This document shows positions 23,924-35,776 of a DNA stretch of 64,000 nucleotides, in pieces (the stretch's first letter is position 1; each line of letters begins with the position of its first letter). A program made the position numbers and the translations under genes. This DNA comes from Physcia stellaris (taxonomy: Eukaryota > Ascomycota > Lecanoromycetes > Caliciales > Physciaceae), in the NCBI GenBank assembly GCA_018902385.1, contig JABSSW010000030.1:434001-498000 (forward strand), written 5' to 3'. The notes below the pieces were generated by a model. That model was not told where the DNA came from, made no database searches, and saw nothing but the letters and a program-made list of their open reading frames with translations.

Positions 23924-24277
23924 GAGCTGGGATGGGCGCCAGGACCGGTTTTTCTGTTGTTCACATGACTGGCCGAGGGCGCCACACGAATCATGACTTC
24001 TCGGTATATCATCAACGACTAGCCAAAGATCGATAGAGCTCACTTGCTTGATTACATGGTAGATGATATCAATCGTAGCACACTGCAAGATACCCTAGTC
24101 TTTAGTATCTAACGGCTACAAGCTACCGAGAGTAGACATCAGACGCCACTTCCTTCCCTATATCAAGCATGTAAAGGTATCTCTCCGAAGCCCCAAGGTT
24201 CATTATCGACATCACCATCCAACCCTCCACTAAAATCGGATCCCTCAAGATCGAGTCGTGTTCATCCTTGAAAGTGC
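23924..24277. other. Convergent 3' ends
   Basis: This 354-bp spacer lies between the coiled-coil gene and NDC80, which end toward each other. I see nothing in it beyond likely 3' UTRs. Confidence 0.5.
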
Positions 24278-26743
24278 TTACTCCTCAACAAGCGGCTCAC
24301 CATCCACCTCACCGCCGCCCGCAAGCTCTTGTTCGGCCTCCTCGACGACAAAACCCTCGTAATCTTCGAGACTTTTCTGGATATGTACCTTGAACTTGAT
24401 GATGTCGTTCAACATCCTCTCAACCTCGGTATGTAACTCTTCTCTCAGAGCATTAGCTTTCAGCGTAAGTTGTTCATACCTATTCCCCTGTTAGTACACC
24501 CTCAAATACGCAGCTCAAGTCTAGGTGAGCAAGAAAAGCAAGAAGGAGAAAAGAAAGAAAGAAAGCAATGGGTAAACTCATACTCAATGTTAGTATTCAT
24601 CTCCCTCTGCTCCAAAACTTGCACGCTCTCACCCAAACCCCCCCTCATCTTCGCCAGCTCCTTCTCCATCCTCTCAATTTGCGCATCTGACGCAACCTTC
24701 TGCGTCGTGGTGACCTCCTTCGTCTTCTCGAACTCCTCCTCCGCGGCCCGAACTCTATGCTCCAGCGCCTCCACCTCCGAGCGTTTGTCGTCAATGGCTT
24801 CTTTGATGCTGTCAAGCAGCTCGTGGTTCTTCATGTCAGCGTCAATAGCCATGGAGCGTCGCTCCGAGATCTCCTTTCGGAGACTCAGAAGCAGGGATTT
24901 CGTGCTACTGCGGAGATCGAGGGAGAGGAGGTGAGCGGGAGAGTGTCCAGTGCCAGCGCTGGCAAGTAGGCGTTCCGAGTCACTGCTGCCGTGTTGAGAA
25001 GAGGAAAGGTTTGGCGCAGCGTTGGTGAGGAGTTGCAGCTCATAGTTTTCGCCCTTTGCGTTTGCGGCCGTGGTCGGGATGAGGCCAATTTGATAGCAGA
25101 CGGAGTTGTACTTGTCGACCATACGCTCCAGATCCTCGAGCGCGCGATTCGCCTCAGTTTCTTTCTCGATGCTTTTCCGTTTCGTCTCTTCAAGTTTGGA
25201 GGAGGCGGTGAAGACGGATTTGGAGAGTCGCTCACGCTCGCCGTTCATGCGATCGATGTCTTGAATTGTGATACCTTGCTGATCGACTGACTGCTGTAAG
25301 CCTACTTTCTCTCGCTCGGCGTCAAAGAGTTCTTTTTCAGCGCTGGCGATGACCTCTGCCAATGCATTTATTTTGGACTCGTACTTCTGGACCTTTTCTT
25401 CAACGTTGCGATTGTAGTCCTCGAATTTTCGTTTGTCGTCTGCAAGAATCTTGAAGTGTTTCTCCAATTTTGCGATGTCAGGCTGTCCCTTTTCGGCTTC
25501 CTCGATCTGTAGCAGCAGCGCTGAATGTTCGGCTTCGAGAATCTTTCTTTCTTCCTCGTACTTGTAATTACCACGCTGAAACTCGGCGGCCATGGCTTCG
25601 ATATGCGGAGCAAGGAGTCGCTTTTCGTCCTCTTCACGTTGATTTCTCTCCTCTTCCGTTTCGTCCTCTTCGGGTGCTTTGGCCTCTGCACTAAGCCAAT
25701 CCCTGTAGGCTCCGCTTAAGAATCGGAAGATAATTCTGTCTCCAGTCACGTCTACGCCAGCCTCCGCACATGCTTCGTCATACTCTCCAGCATCGTATCG
25801 ATCAAGCATCTGAGCCAGCTGCATCATCCAATGTAACAAACCCAGGAAAGTGAGCCAATTCTGCCCACCGACAGCAGACAGCTGGCTCTTGGTGATGGAT
25901 TTCTCAAAGGGATATCGTAGCTGCTTCAGCAAAGGTGGAACCTCCGCAGCGATGTTTTTCTGGAAGCGATGCCCTGGGTCCAAACGGTGATACAGCCACT
26001 GGAACATGAATTCGAAATCTTTCTGCGTCGTTCTCGTCATTGTGTTTTGACTGAGCGGATGACGCATTTCCAACTCAAAATTATTTTGTGTGAGGTAGTC
26101 TAGTAATTCTTGTCCAATCTTTGCTCGGTATGCACCGTCTTTCAGTGGTCTAGGGTCTTTTGGAACGCCAGCTGGAATTGGTGCTTGAGCAAAGAAGGAC
26201 TGATGACTTTGAGGCCCTGTGGAAGAAGGTCTTGAATATACGCTACTTCGTCGTTGCACGCTCAGTGAGGCTCCTAACGACTGGTGATTATGAGGCGTCA
26301 TAGCACCAGGCGCATAGCTCATTCTAGATACGGACGCGGAGTTTCCGAAGATGTTGGCGGACGATCCTCGTTGGACAGTAGATGGCCGTCCAAAATCTGG
26401 AAGATTTGTGCCTGAGGATGAGCGCTGAAAGGACGGTTGCTGCGGGCGATTTGGCGCGAGAGACATACGCGACGATGAAGCTGATCGGCCATGTTGAGTA
26501 GTATGAGGTGCGGTAAGTTGAGGTTCTTTGAAGTTTGATATTGAGTTCGAGCGCTTTATTGCAGAAGCGGGCTGTGGAATTGCTGAATTGAAGTTGATGC
26601 CACCAAGCGTCTGTGAAATGTACTTTAGCTAGGAGCAAAGCACATGAGACATGAGGCTTTTGATCCGCATGAAATTTAGATATACATACTTCTCTCGGCT
26701 TGCGCACACTGAAGAGTCTGGTATCTCTATCTTGTTGCGACAT
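24278..26743 (-). CDS. NDC80: Kinetochore protein NDC80 (HEC1)
   Basis: Three minus-strand exons (26690-26743, 24584-26610, 24278-24479) give 760 aa, in the usual range for fungal NDC80. The N-terminal tail of about 110 residues is basic and Ser-rich, the part that binds microtubules and is regulated by Aurora kinase in the family. It is followed by the calponin-homology domain ([23 protein letters not shown], then [17 protein letters not shown] and [15 protein letters not shown]). From about residue 300 the protein is coiled coil, for pairing with NUF2 and joining SPC24/SPC25. The first intron (79 bp) separates [18 protein letters not shown] from TLGGINF. The last (104 bp) follows REMNTNI and restores [16 protein letters not shown]. 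The C-terminus is acidic (GEPLVEE). The gene diverges from PEX14. Confidence 0.95.
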
Positions 26744-27198
26744 CGTAGCTCATTCGCACAATGCACATTTGTGTGAAGTCACAAATGCTTGGTGGATACG
26801 GCCAGCTAACAGTCTGTAGATATCTTGCAATTGGAAATGAAGCTGTCGTCGTTTCGTTGAGTTCGATGGTGAAGTTTAAGCACGTTAAATCAATGTTGAC
26901 AGTCACTCGGAGAGTAAACAATGCGCTTGGCGCTTATTTAGCTTAAATCGGCCATGTGGGGGTGGACCGAGGTTCAAGATAAGTAAGGTATGCATGGATA
27001 ATAATGGACTACATGTAAGTTTGTATGTGACCAGCCATTTCGATTTCACGGCGCATGAGGCTCAAGTGTCGGCTCCGTTTCTCCTTTTCCGGGCTTTCCA
27101 TGCGACATGTTATGAAGGATACCATAAGGTCGCAGCCCTTGTCCTTGTCCTTAACTGGGGTCCGGCATTGAGGACAATCACCTATTATTGACATCATA
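26744..27198. promoter_or_regulatory. Divergent promoter region, NDC80 / PEX14
   Basis: 455 bp separate the start codons of NDC80 (minus) and PEX14 (plus). No clear TATA or known operator is seen. Short open frames here lack any recognisable features. Confidence 0.4.
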
Positions 27199-28498
27199 AT
27201 GGTCCGCGAAGACTTGGTCTCATCTGCCGTATAGCACCTTGAAGGTTGATGTATAAGTTTTTGACTAATGATCTTGCTAGGTGTCATGTATTCCTCTCAA
27301 AACGACCATCCAGTAAGGAGAATTGCTGACAACGACGGGCACAGTTCTTCAAGACCCATCCGTCGCCGCCTCCTCACTCGACAAACGGATTGCTTTCCTC
27401 CAATCTAAGAACCTCACACAGGAAGAGATAGACGCTTCATTATCGAGAGCTGGAGATGTGTCGCCATCGCAATCTCAAACGTCTTCCCAACCACCACCTC
27501 CCACCGACTATCAATACCAAACCACGCAGATGATGAGGCAGCCTGCATATGGCTACCAGAGTTATCCAATCCCTTGGGGGGCGCCACAGTGAGCACAATT
27601 CAACGAAAAGACTGGCATGGTCACAGCTAAATCAAGCATAGACCGCCAAAACGCGACTGGCGAGACTGGTTTATAATGGCGACCGTCACCACTGGTGTCG
27701 GTTATGGCATGTATGAGATTGCAAAGGTAAAGGGCCTGCCTCTCGCTTCAGTAGCGTTGCACTTCCAGGAATGTTCAAGTTAACGAACAACAATAGCGCT
27801 ATATCCTCCCCTTGATATCTCCTCCAACCCCTCCGCAGATCGAATCCGATAAAGCTTCCATCGACGCTTCCTTCACCCGGGTTTTCGCCTTAATCGACCA
27901 ATTATCCACCGACACCGCCGCCGTCCGCGCCGCTGAAACCTCTCGAGCCGACAAGCTTGATACCACTCTCTCCTCCATCACCAGCGTAATCGAAGATCTC
28001 AAAGCCGCCAACGTCCGCCGAGAATCAGAAGCGCGGATAACAGCCGCTCAGGTCGCTGGACTGAAAGATCAGATCCCGCAGGCGCTGGAGAGCTGGAAGC
28101 AGGGGGAAGACGTGAAAATTGAAGAAGTAAGGGGCGAGGTGCTGAGTTTGAAGAAACTGTTGCAGAATCGGGTTGGTGTTGGGAGTGCACAAACACCGAA
28201 CATGGGCGTTGGGAGGGGCGCGATGTATGGTGGGTATACCGCTGGCTCGACGCCCGCTGAGCTGGACAAGAGTAGTGGGCCAAGTACTCCGTCTGCGGGT
28301 GGACTCTCAGCGAATGGTGTTGAGAGCCAAGACCAAGTAACTGATGCAGTTGCGCCAGCCCCAGGGGTAACAGCGCCGAAGAGAGAGTCTTCATCTTCGA
28401 GATTCGGGAAGGGTGGAGGAGCGGCGATACCGGCATGGCAAATGGCGACCAAGAAGGGTAGTGATGGCGGTACGTCTGAGGCTGGACCAGGAGTATGA
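27199..28498 (+). CDS. PEX14: Peroxin-14, peroxisomal import docking protein
   Basis: The model has five exons (27199-27228, 27281-27287, 27345-27588, 27642-27726, 27797-28498) and 355 aa. PEX14 docks the PTS1 receptor PEX5 at the peroxisomal membrane. The N-terminal domain reads MVREDLVSSAVSFLQDPSVAA then SLDKRIAFLQSKNLTQEEID, the PEX5-binding helices. This continuity requires a 7-nt second exon (GTGTCAT) between introns of 52 and 57 bp. After a Pro/Gln linker comes PKRDWRDWFIMATVTTGVGYG, the membrane-associated segment, then a coiled coil (SIDASFTRVFALIDQLSTDT ... VLSLKKLL) and a Gly/Ser-rich tail. All introns have GT-AG ends, with TGACTAAT and TTGCTGAC branch sites visible in the first two. 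The total is a multiple of three. Confidence 0.93.
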
Positions 28499-28940
28499 GA
28501 CGCTATGTTGTCTGCTTTCTTATCAGTGTCAGCCAAATCCACCACCTTATATAAGCAGCTGAATCTGGTGAACGATTCGTCTCCCTGCTTCCGTGCCTGC
28601 CAGCTTATTCAGACTGGATACATTTTTCAATCCGCCAACGGTGAAAGATAATTAGTCGTCCTCCATGGCGAGTCAGAAAGACAAGAAATCATACGGCTCG
28701 TATCGGTTTTGGAGCATTTCCCTTTGCATACGGTGTTTTAATGACACGATATATGAGATGCTTGTTCTTAAAGTCATCTCACCAATGTTGGCCCATACGA
28801 AATTGTATGGAGTAGCTTGACTGAAGCAAAGTACGAAGTCCAGGACACCTAAAAGACGACAATCATGATAATGTTACATAGCTACCTATGTATGCAAAGT
28901 ATTCTACTGATTGATGCAAAACACTCATAGAGAGCCTAAA
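28499..28940. other. Intergenic, downstream of PEX14
   Basis: About 440 bp, presumably including the PEX14 3' UTR. I see nothing else in it. Confidence 0.45.
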
Positions 28941-28949
28941 ACCTTAAGT

Positions 28950-30400
28950 CAAGCAAGCAAGCTGTCCCAGCGCTTCGCGTACTGCCTGATCCACAGTCGC
29001 CTAGATCGCTACCCACAAATCCTCTATGATAAGGATCACACCTGCTCAGGCCAGACCGGAGTATCAGACAGCGTATGAAGTAAGTTTGAGGGGCCATGTA
29101 AGAAATCAGCTGGCTCTTTCGGTCCACGCAGGTAATCTTAATCTGATTGACGTTATTCAGTGCAGCCAAGGTAATTCGAACGTCATCTGCTTCTTGCTTA
29201 ATTTTTATGCCAATGGCCCCAAAGGTCTCCGGGAACCCGTGCTTGAGCCGACCCAAATGCTGGCAAACGTATGCGACCATCCTGCAGCATCCTGTGGGGC
29301 AGAAGCGTTCCTCCAACTCCAGAAACCGGAATGTTCATGATTGATCCCGCACCACTTCGCGCCTTTTCTCCCGGAGATCCTGAAGATGATCTTTGGCAAG
29401 ATTGTGCGTGTTGATAGCAATAGCAAGCCGATCAAGGCCCAGCCTCTGGAACTTGTCTCCTTTTCCAGCATTTTTCAGGTCCCCCAATCTGAGTTTTTTC
29501 ATTTCCTCTCTCAAACCCCATAGGCCTTGGTGTACATCGCGCATATCGAAGGTATAACTGATGATGTTAACTGGAGGAAGGTCGGGAATTTCCCGAAAAC
29601 TTTGGTCAGCTGTCTGCGGTTATATTGCCCTCTGGGGAGGACAAAGTGAATTTTCGATCCATAGAAAGCTTACTCGGCTTCTGCCTGTACATATCTGCTG
29701 ACACCCTGGAGTTAGGCCAATATGGTCTTGGGCGACGTATCGCACTCGGTGCTCTCCCTATTCACGTATCTTGGGCGCCGCTTGCCATGAAGTCATGTGC
29801 TAGTCCAGGCGTGCAATCTTCCTTTAGGTCCAAGCAGAAATAGGCAGGGCTACTGCATGGTGGCTCGTCCCACAAAACTCCTCCTTCACAAATCGTCTCA
29901 GGTCTAATAAACAATTTTCCTCGCCAAACAGAAAACTCGTAGATCAGCCTGCAAAGTTCTGCAGGAGCTGGCGGAACTGCTGGAAGCTTTCCTGTGCATC
30001 TTTGATCGTTTGCTTTTGTACGAGGTACACGACGCCGGCTTCCACGAGCTTTGGATATACCGCCTCCTTGCACAACCTTGTGACTTTGTTTGCAGAGCTT
30101 ATTGCAAGAGATGTGCAGACGGGGGATATCTTACTTTTCGAGGCGCGAGCATGATGACGCAGACAGTTGAAATGTTGGCCTTATCACTGCTTACAATTCC
30201 AATGGAGGAGGAGTCCATATTACATGCTTTCTTAAACCAACAAGAAATCAAGCGGGATATCCTAGTAGTGACTAAGGAGAAGGCTTGTTTTCGCAAACTC
30301 ATCACAGGCGCGTTGCAAATCACCAGAGTATTCCCAAACGATTTTGATACTAAGATACTACAGCACAGTGTCGGTGCAAGGCGCATTAGGTCGTCTTGAG
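28950..30400 (-). pseudogene. Decayed coding sequence, family not recognised
   Basis: The minus strand has several helix-rich stretches that look formerly coding but are separated by stops and frame changes. Examples are a run near 30100-29960 (VTRLCKEAVYPKLVEAG, then TIKDAQESFQQFRQLLQNF), one at 29544-29335 (RDVHQGLWGLREEMKKL) and one at 29316-28936 (VAYVCQHLGRLKHGF). No continuous splice model joins them, and composition is normal, not AT-rich. They might be parts of a dead regulatory or STAND-type gene, but I do not recognise the family. The alternative is chance open frames. Confidence 0.33.
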
Positions 30401-30519
30401 ACATTTCTGTCAAGTATGAGATAAAGTGTCAACTGTCCCAGCTGATACACCTAAATGCCCTCGCCTTGATCAGAAATGAGGGTACTAGCAAAGCGGGGGA
30501 TCTTGGTTATGCACATTCG

Positions 30520-30950
30520 AATGGAGATCCGCTATCGGCATTATAGAACCTTCCTATAATAAAATATCCTGTAAATTCGCTTAACGCGGGTGATCGACCG
30601 GGAAGAATTTTGGCCAATCCTGCGTCGAATTTCTTAAAGCCGATAAATCCAACCAATACATAATTCACGTTCCCAAAGAGGAAAACGGCTATATCCCATT
30701 CTATCAACCATCAAAGTTCTCGAGCCCGTACAGTTGCTGCACGGCATGCACCGCAATCACCAACAACGTATAAACTTCATATAATTGTTCAAAATTGTAA
30801 AACTCTTCATGCGCTTTCTGAAGATGTAAAAATCACGTAAATTGACCTCTTCGTTGTGATATTGTGTTGTTTTTAACGTCTACGGCCTCCTTCGGTGAAC
30901 CCTTATTGAGAATTTTTTGAAAATTCACGGGCAAACTTGTTACTGTACTA
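30520..30950 (-). repeat. Dispersed repeat, copy 1
   Basis: This sequence is similar to 63340-63905, most clearly over 30705-30870 (homologous to 63480-63645) and at CACGGGCAAACTTG near 30927. On the minus strand both copies can be read as EVYTxLxIAxxAVQQLYxLE, suggesting descent from a coding segment of a mobile element. The family is not identified. Unlike the LTR pair, this pair also shows differences at CpA/TpG sites. Confidence 0.65.
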
Positions 30951-31196
30951 ATTCATTAATATTGTCCCCAAGTCAGCCTACCGTATGAAGGTACCATGTA
31001 CCTTATTATATCATAGCTTATTAAGTCTAAATCTGCCTAGCTCTCTTAGCAGTCTCCAGAATTTTGAATTCCATCATGCCGCCCATACGTTCCGATATCG
31101 TCAATCCGTCCTGGCCTGCAAAGCGCTCCATGGAATGACAATGACTCGGTCCACAGACAACGCATATCCACAACATTCGCAGTATCACGGCCTGCC

Positions 31197-31610
31197 ATGT
31201 CTTGGTTCTCCATTCTCCCGGCGCATCTCACAATAATTGAGACTTGGATAATTCGATTCTTTGTAAGCCAGACGTACTGCTGTATCTTGCAGCAAAGGCT
31301 GACACAGCTATAGCTCCTCCTAGGCATCTGCACAATCGGTCCCTGGGCCCTGATGCTGGTTTACGACCTTGTCCTGTACATAGTCCGCTCAATAGCCTAC
31401 GAAATACCCTTCTTTGGGGGTCGAGCACGAGGAAGACGAAGACCACGAGCGCCGAGCCTGGCAGAAAGGCCCAATGGACGGCCACGATCTTTCAGTATCA
31501 GTATGAACCCATCGACAGGATTCGGTCACGACGACAAAGATGACCTCAGACAAAGAGTACGCTATGAAAGTCCAGAGAGCGACAATGAGACATTTCACGA
31601 AGACGATTGA
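31197..31610 (+). CDS. Small spliced membrane protein, 120 aa
   Basis: Two exons (31197-31262 and 31314-31610) with a 51-bp intron (GTAAGC donor, GGCTGAC branch site, CTATAG acceptor). The product starts MSWFSILPAHLTIIETW and continues with a hydrophobic stretch across the junction (FFLLLGICTIGPWALMLVYD) that is probably one membrane span. A second weakly hydrophobic segment (LVLYIVRSIAYEIPFF) follows, then a strongly basic patch (GGRARGRRRPRAP) and an acidic tail (ESPESDNETFHEDD). The positive patch after the span suggests a cytosolic C-terminus. I do not recognise the family, but the coherent splice sites and domain layout support a real gene. Confidence 0.58.
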
Positions 31611-32492
31611 ATCATCAGAGATCTCGCGAAAACCAGCATTCTCCCCCGTGCAAATGCACGCAAGCTGCTGTCTGCGTAAAGCCAACTAGATTTGGGCACA
31701 ATACGCCAAGCGACCATATCGGAACATTCTCGGAGCCATATGATACAGCTACAAAGCCTTGGGATCCCCGAACAACTCTCGGCTTTCAGCTAGTGTGCCA
31801 CAGAAAGAAGTCCAGTCAGCCTGCAGGTTCCATGAAGAGTAAAGTCGTCAGCCTCCTTTAAGCTCGGAGATCTATTGTAAAAGTTGCTGTTGGTATGCAG
31901 CGTGATAGACAAGTTCTTCTCTTTACACAAAGTTGCTGCCCGACGACCCATCTGTTGAGAGCAAATATGCCCCCTCGTGGTCGAGGCGGTCTTCACCGCA
32001 ATTTCGTCCATACAGCAGAAACAGCTTTTCCTAGAAAAGCTCGAATAGGGCAATAGATCCAGTGCATAGAAGAAGACCGCACTTGCAGTGGAGGCTCACT
32101 TGCAGTTGCGACCTGATCGTTCCACGAGATTGAGCGAATTGGGATCCTGCAAGCATCCGCTACTTTCGTGACCCATTGTTGTATTGGAACCATCCAAATT
32201 TCTCCCAGACCCCAGCTGCTCGTGGTTCCTGTCACCCATGCTTTGTTATACTACGCCGGCTAACATTTTCTGCAATATTACACGGCAGAAGGTTGTTTGC
32301 GAGCACATGCCGGTGCGCTGGCACATCACAAACATCAACATTTCCATTTGCTGAGTGCGTTAACAACATCGGCAAGTCATCATTGCATCTACATTGCGCT
32401 CTTCTATTAAGTACAAATCGCGTTCTCTCTCTCTCATCATTTCGATTAAACTAAGCATTATTCGTTGAGTTTTATCAAGTAGCCTTCGCCCA
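31611..32492. other. Intergenic
   Basis: About 880 bp without a convincing gene. Just before 32493 there is a CT-rich stretch typical of a fungal promoter. Confidence 0.4.
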
Positions 32493-33307
32493 ATGACGAC
32501 GCATACTGCGTTCGAGATGCGACCGTACAGCCCCTTAAACTCGAATACACTGTCACTACGGTCTCAGCAAGATCCATACCGGTCACTGCCAGGCACTCCG
32601 ATGGGTTTGGCCCCACGATCTCTAAGCACTATGGATGTTGGTCCTTCGATGGACCACGCTCTTTCGATGATCCAACCGCCGAATCATGACTACTTCTCGA
32701 ATCCTGCCGCTAGGTACAGCACGGTCATGAGACCAAGGTCGCCCTTTCCTGCTATGGCAGAATACGGACACGATGGAGGCTATCCTGGTCCTCCATACAG
32801 TACACCAGATATGAGTCCAGACAGCTTCACGGATTACATCACTAGGTATGTTCTCTCCTAGCACTATCGAGTGACCGCTGATTCGCGTTTGCGCCAAGAA
32901 ATAACATGGTCGCCACCCTCATCAATTCACAAGTTGTAGGCTCTGCCAAACACGCCAAGATATTCCCGCATGTCAACGAAGAGGGCCAGTATCCGAAAGA
33001 ATTCAGTACGCCAAAGACGGTGGAGACGATGAGAGTCCTTGACAGTGCGCTTGACCCCTCGCTACCTCACGAGATCTTGTCAAATGCTTCTCTTCACTGA
33101 CATGAATCCTTTGTAGATTCCCAACTGGATCGCATAATGCAAGCATATCGACTGCCTCTCGAATTCAGTTCGCTGGAACGATTCGCACGCGGCAATGCGA
33201 GCCACAGCAGCTCTAAAGTCCGACAGCAAAAGCTAGTGACTATATGGGAATTTGTAGGCGCTAAAAATCTAGTCGATTACGAGAATAAGAAGAGGGGAAT
33301 GTTTTAA
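32493..33307 (+). CDS. Hypothetical protein; frame continues past an in-frame TGA
   Basis: Exon 32493-32845 joins 32899 onward across a 53-bp intron (AG/GTATGT donor, GCCAAG acceptor), giving 184 aa up to a TGA at 33098-33100. The first 115 residues are rich in Pro, Ser, Met and Tyr (RPYSPLNSNTLSLRSQQ, GPPYSTPDMSPDSF) and look disordered, as in transcription regulators. The part after the intron (NNMVATLINSQVVGSAKHAK, FPHVNEEGQYPKEFSTPKTV) looks folded. Beyond the TGA the same frame stays open to TAA at 33305-33307 and still looks coding (SQLDRIMQAYRLPLEFSSLE, VRQQKLVTIWEF). So either the stop is a recent nonsense mutation, or translation reads through, or an intron is missed. I do not recognise the family. 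Confidence 0.45.
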
Positions 33308-33839
33308 ACAAGTCATGGCGATTGGAATATTTTGGACTCCCTTTGAATTATACAGGAACCACTGGAGGCATGAGGGGTATCCAGAAGCCGTGAGAGGGAC
33401 CGCACTTTCTTTTCAAGTATTTCATCATCTATATCTTTTCATCTGCGCCCCTCTACCTCCTTTCTCGGTGGCCGGCTTGCTACCTTCTCATTCCGTTTTT
33501 GGCTCGAGGTGTAATGCAACCTGAAGGCAGCTGTTATCGACCATCTTAGGGCAGGAGGCGAACCACGAAGCACCTACTTCAAAGATATCTATAAAATATA
33601 CAGTATCAATGGTGACTCCCTTCTTCCATATTCGATCCTACCACTCGGGTACCGTTGCCCTCGATTGAGGAGTCAAAAGTCAAATCAAGGGTCAATGATT
33701 CATTGCGCCTTTTCCTCATCGCATGTATGCAGGCCGTGCCGTCTCTCATCTCAGTCGTCTAGGATCACACGGGACTTCTGTTCCAGAAAACTGCGGGTGG
33801 CAGGCCAGGTAGTGATCTCATAGCTCCGGATTCCTCTCC

Positions 33840-34586
33840 TCAGGCAGCACCAAACAGTTTGGGGGCGGCTTCGGGTCGCTCACCACGTCGCCTGGCTTCA
33901 ACACACTCTTTCCACACGCCAAAACTTTTCAAGAGCAGCCATCCGAATTCCCAGCAGGCTCTTCAGCTCAGCACAGCGACACCGAACAGGATTACAGGGT
34001 CTGCATCGCCCATGCCTACGATTCTCCCTCAAGCCATGACCATGCAAGAGACCATTGCCAATTACGCCCATGGTTCATATCTCGGTGGCATATCGCCCTA
34101 TCATCATCCCAGGTATTAGCCAAGAGCGTAACGGTCAACCCGGTTTTTGCTCGAACCCCTCACCCTTGCCGCAGGCTTACTGCAAGCCACAAAAATCTAA
34201 GCACATCAATAATGTCTCGAGAGTCCGGAATCTCCCAATAATGACCAAACTCTAACAGGTCTGATGCAGCCTCAACGTCCAAGACACCAGAATCTGCGTT
34301 TCATCCACCGCAACTCGTACCCTGCGCCAGTTGCTTTGCTCACTACTTTGAGCCCTCCACCACACCCTCTCTCCGTCTTTCATCTTCCCACGTGCAATCA
34401 CGTTGCATGGACGAGTCCAGGCTCCAGCTTTCTTCTTCGTCCGTCTTGGCCGCTTGCTGGACTAGACCTTTAGATTATCCTACAACGCGCCACTCTGCAT
34501 CTACGCCTCACTTTCAGAAACCAATAGCATACTCCAGCATAGCTTGTGAACAGCAGAGTTCTGATCCTGCTTTGCACTCTTGGTAG
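33840..34586 (+). CDS. Possible two-exon coding remnant, Ser/Pro/Thr-rich
   Basis: An open frame ending at HHPR (34112) can be spliced through a 146-bp intron (34113-34258, GTATTA donor, TCTAACAG branch and acceptor) into a second open stretch ending at TAG 34584-34586. The product is low-complexity (SPMPTILPQAMTMQETIANY, SDAASTSKTPESAFHPP). It may belong to the same locus as 32493-33307, or both may be relics. No start codon upstream is convincing, so this is a weak call. Confidence 0.25.
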
Positions 34587-35776
34587 AGCATATGCAACCG
34601 CATGGATCCTGCAGATTGACCTATTCTGGTAGGAGATCTTGCTCGAGGTGGTACAAGCCGTCCCGAGCTCCGATCGTACCTTGCGGCACTTCTCTGATAT
34701 GCACTGTCTATCATCCCCACTCCACCCGATCGAATGGTAGAATGCTCAGCGTCCGAGCATTCCTTCCCTTTCCTCCTTGGCTAACACCACTAACCTTGGA
34801 CCGAAGGATTTAGGTCGGACTTGTACCTTCAGCGAACATCATACCTTGCATCTTCCATTTGGTTTAGCTCGCCGTCCGTCCTCTCCACCTCATTTACCCC
34901 ACGGCAGTTCTCTTATGCATTGCTGAATAGTTCCATAGAGCCCCGCTGCAGACGGAAGACCAAGGTATTTCCAGTAGCGTGTATACACCAGGCCTGTCAA
35001 ACAACAAGGAAGTTGGCTTCACCATTAGATTTTCTACTTGGGTCTGCTCTGTACGGGTACCCTTGCATCACAAACAGTCCCCTCTTTCTTTGCCAGATAG
35101 ACCCTGTTGAGTCTGAGACAATGTCAGTCCACAATCAACTGAATAGTAATGAGACCAATGGTATCTTGAGTCGTCGTCCCCCGTCTGCTTTGAGAGATTT
35201 CGATCGTGCTTCCAACCTTTTTCCAACTTCTTGCCCCTCAGACACGAAATAGATTGAGATGAAGAGAGGACGACGATTGACAAAGCGAAGCGACACAGAG
35301 ATGAACTCGGGAAGGCGTGAAACCGGGAAAGGCGTTACGTCGTCAGGTCATCAGATTGTCGAGTTCTGTTTCATTATTCAGTTATCCGTGCTTTCTCAAT
35401 GACAGTCGATAACGGAGATGATGATTTGCTTTTGGTTTTCTTCTTTTCCAGCACAAATGACGACTTCAAGCTTACAAATAGTGAACAGATATATGTCGGA
35501 AAGCGCGTATGTCCATTCTTCTACCAGCTACTCACTAGGGCCAAATAAAATATCTACCTTAAGATATATAAACAATGAGAAGAGTAAAAGAAACCTGGCG
35601 TGACAGCTCGGCAGCATATTAGTGACCAAATGCCTCCATCTCCGCTAGAAGCGCTAAATAGATTTCTGCAACCACAAAGAGCCTTTCCAAATTACTACCG
35701 CTGTAATAGTTGAACCACCGTTCGAGCTTGAAGCATTTTCATCCAATGCTACCCACGAAAACCACCCGGCATCTGC
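34587..35776. other. Intergenic, about 1.2 kb
   Basis: It contains one 143-codon open frame (34821-35252, plus strand) without recognisable motifs. I see no other supported feature. Confidence 0.35.

Noticed and set aside
24502-24583. Alternative NDC80 C-terminus ending in a Phe/Ser/Cys-rich stretch
   Set aside because: It is read-through of the last intron. Splicing 24480-24583 restores the conserved coiled-coil ending.
34821-35252. 143-codon plus-strand frame
   Set aside because: No domain, no coherent start, and composition unlike the neighbouring genes.
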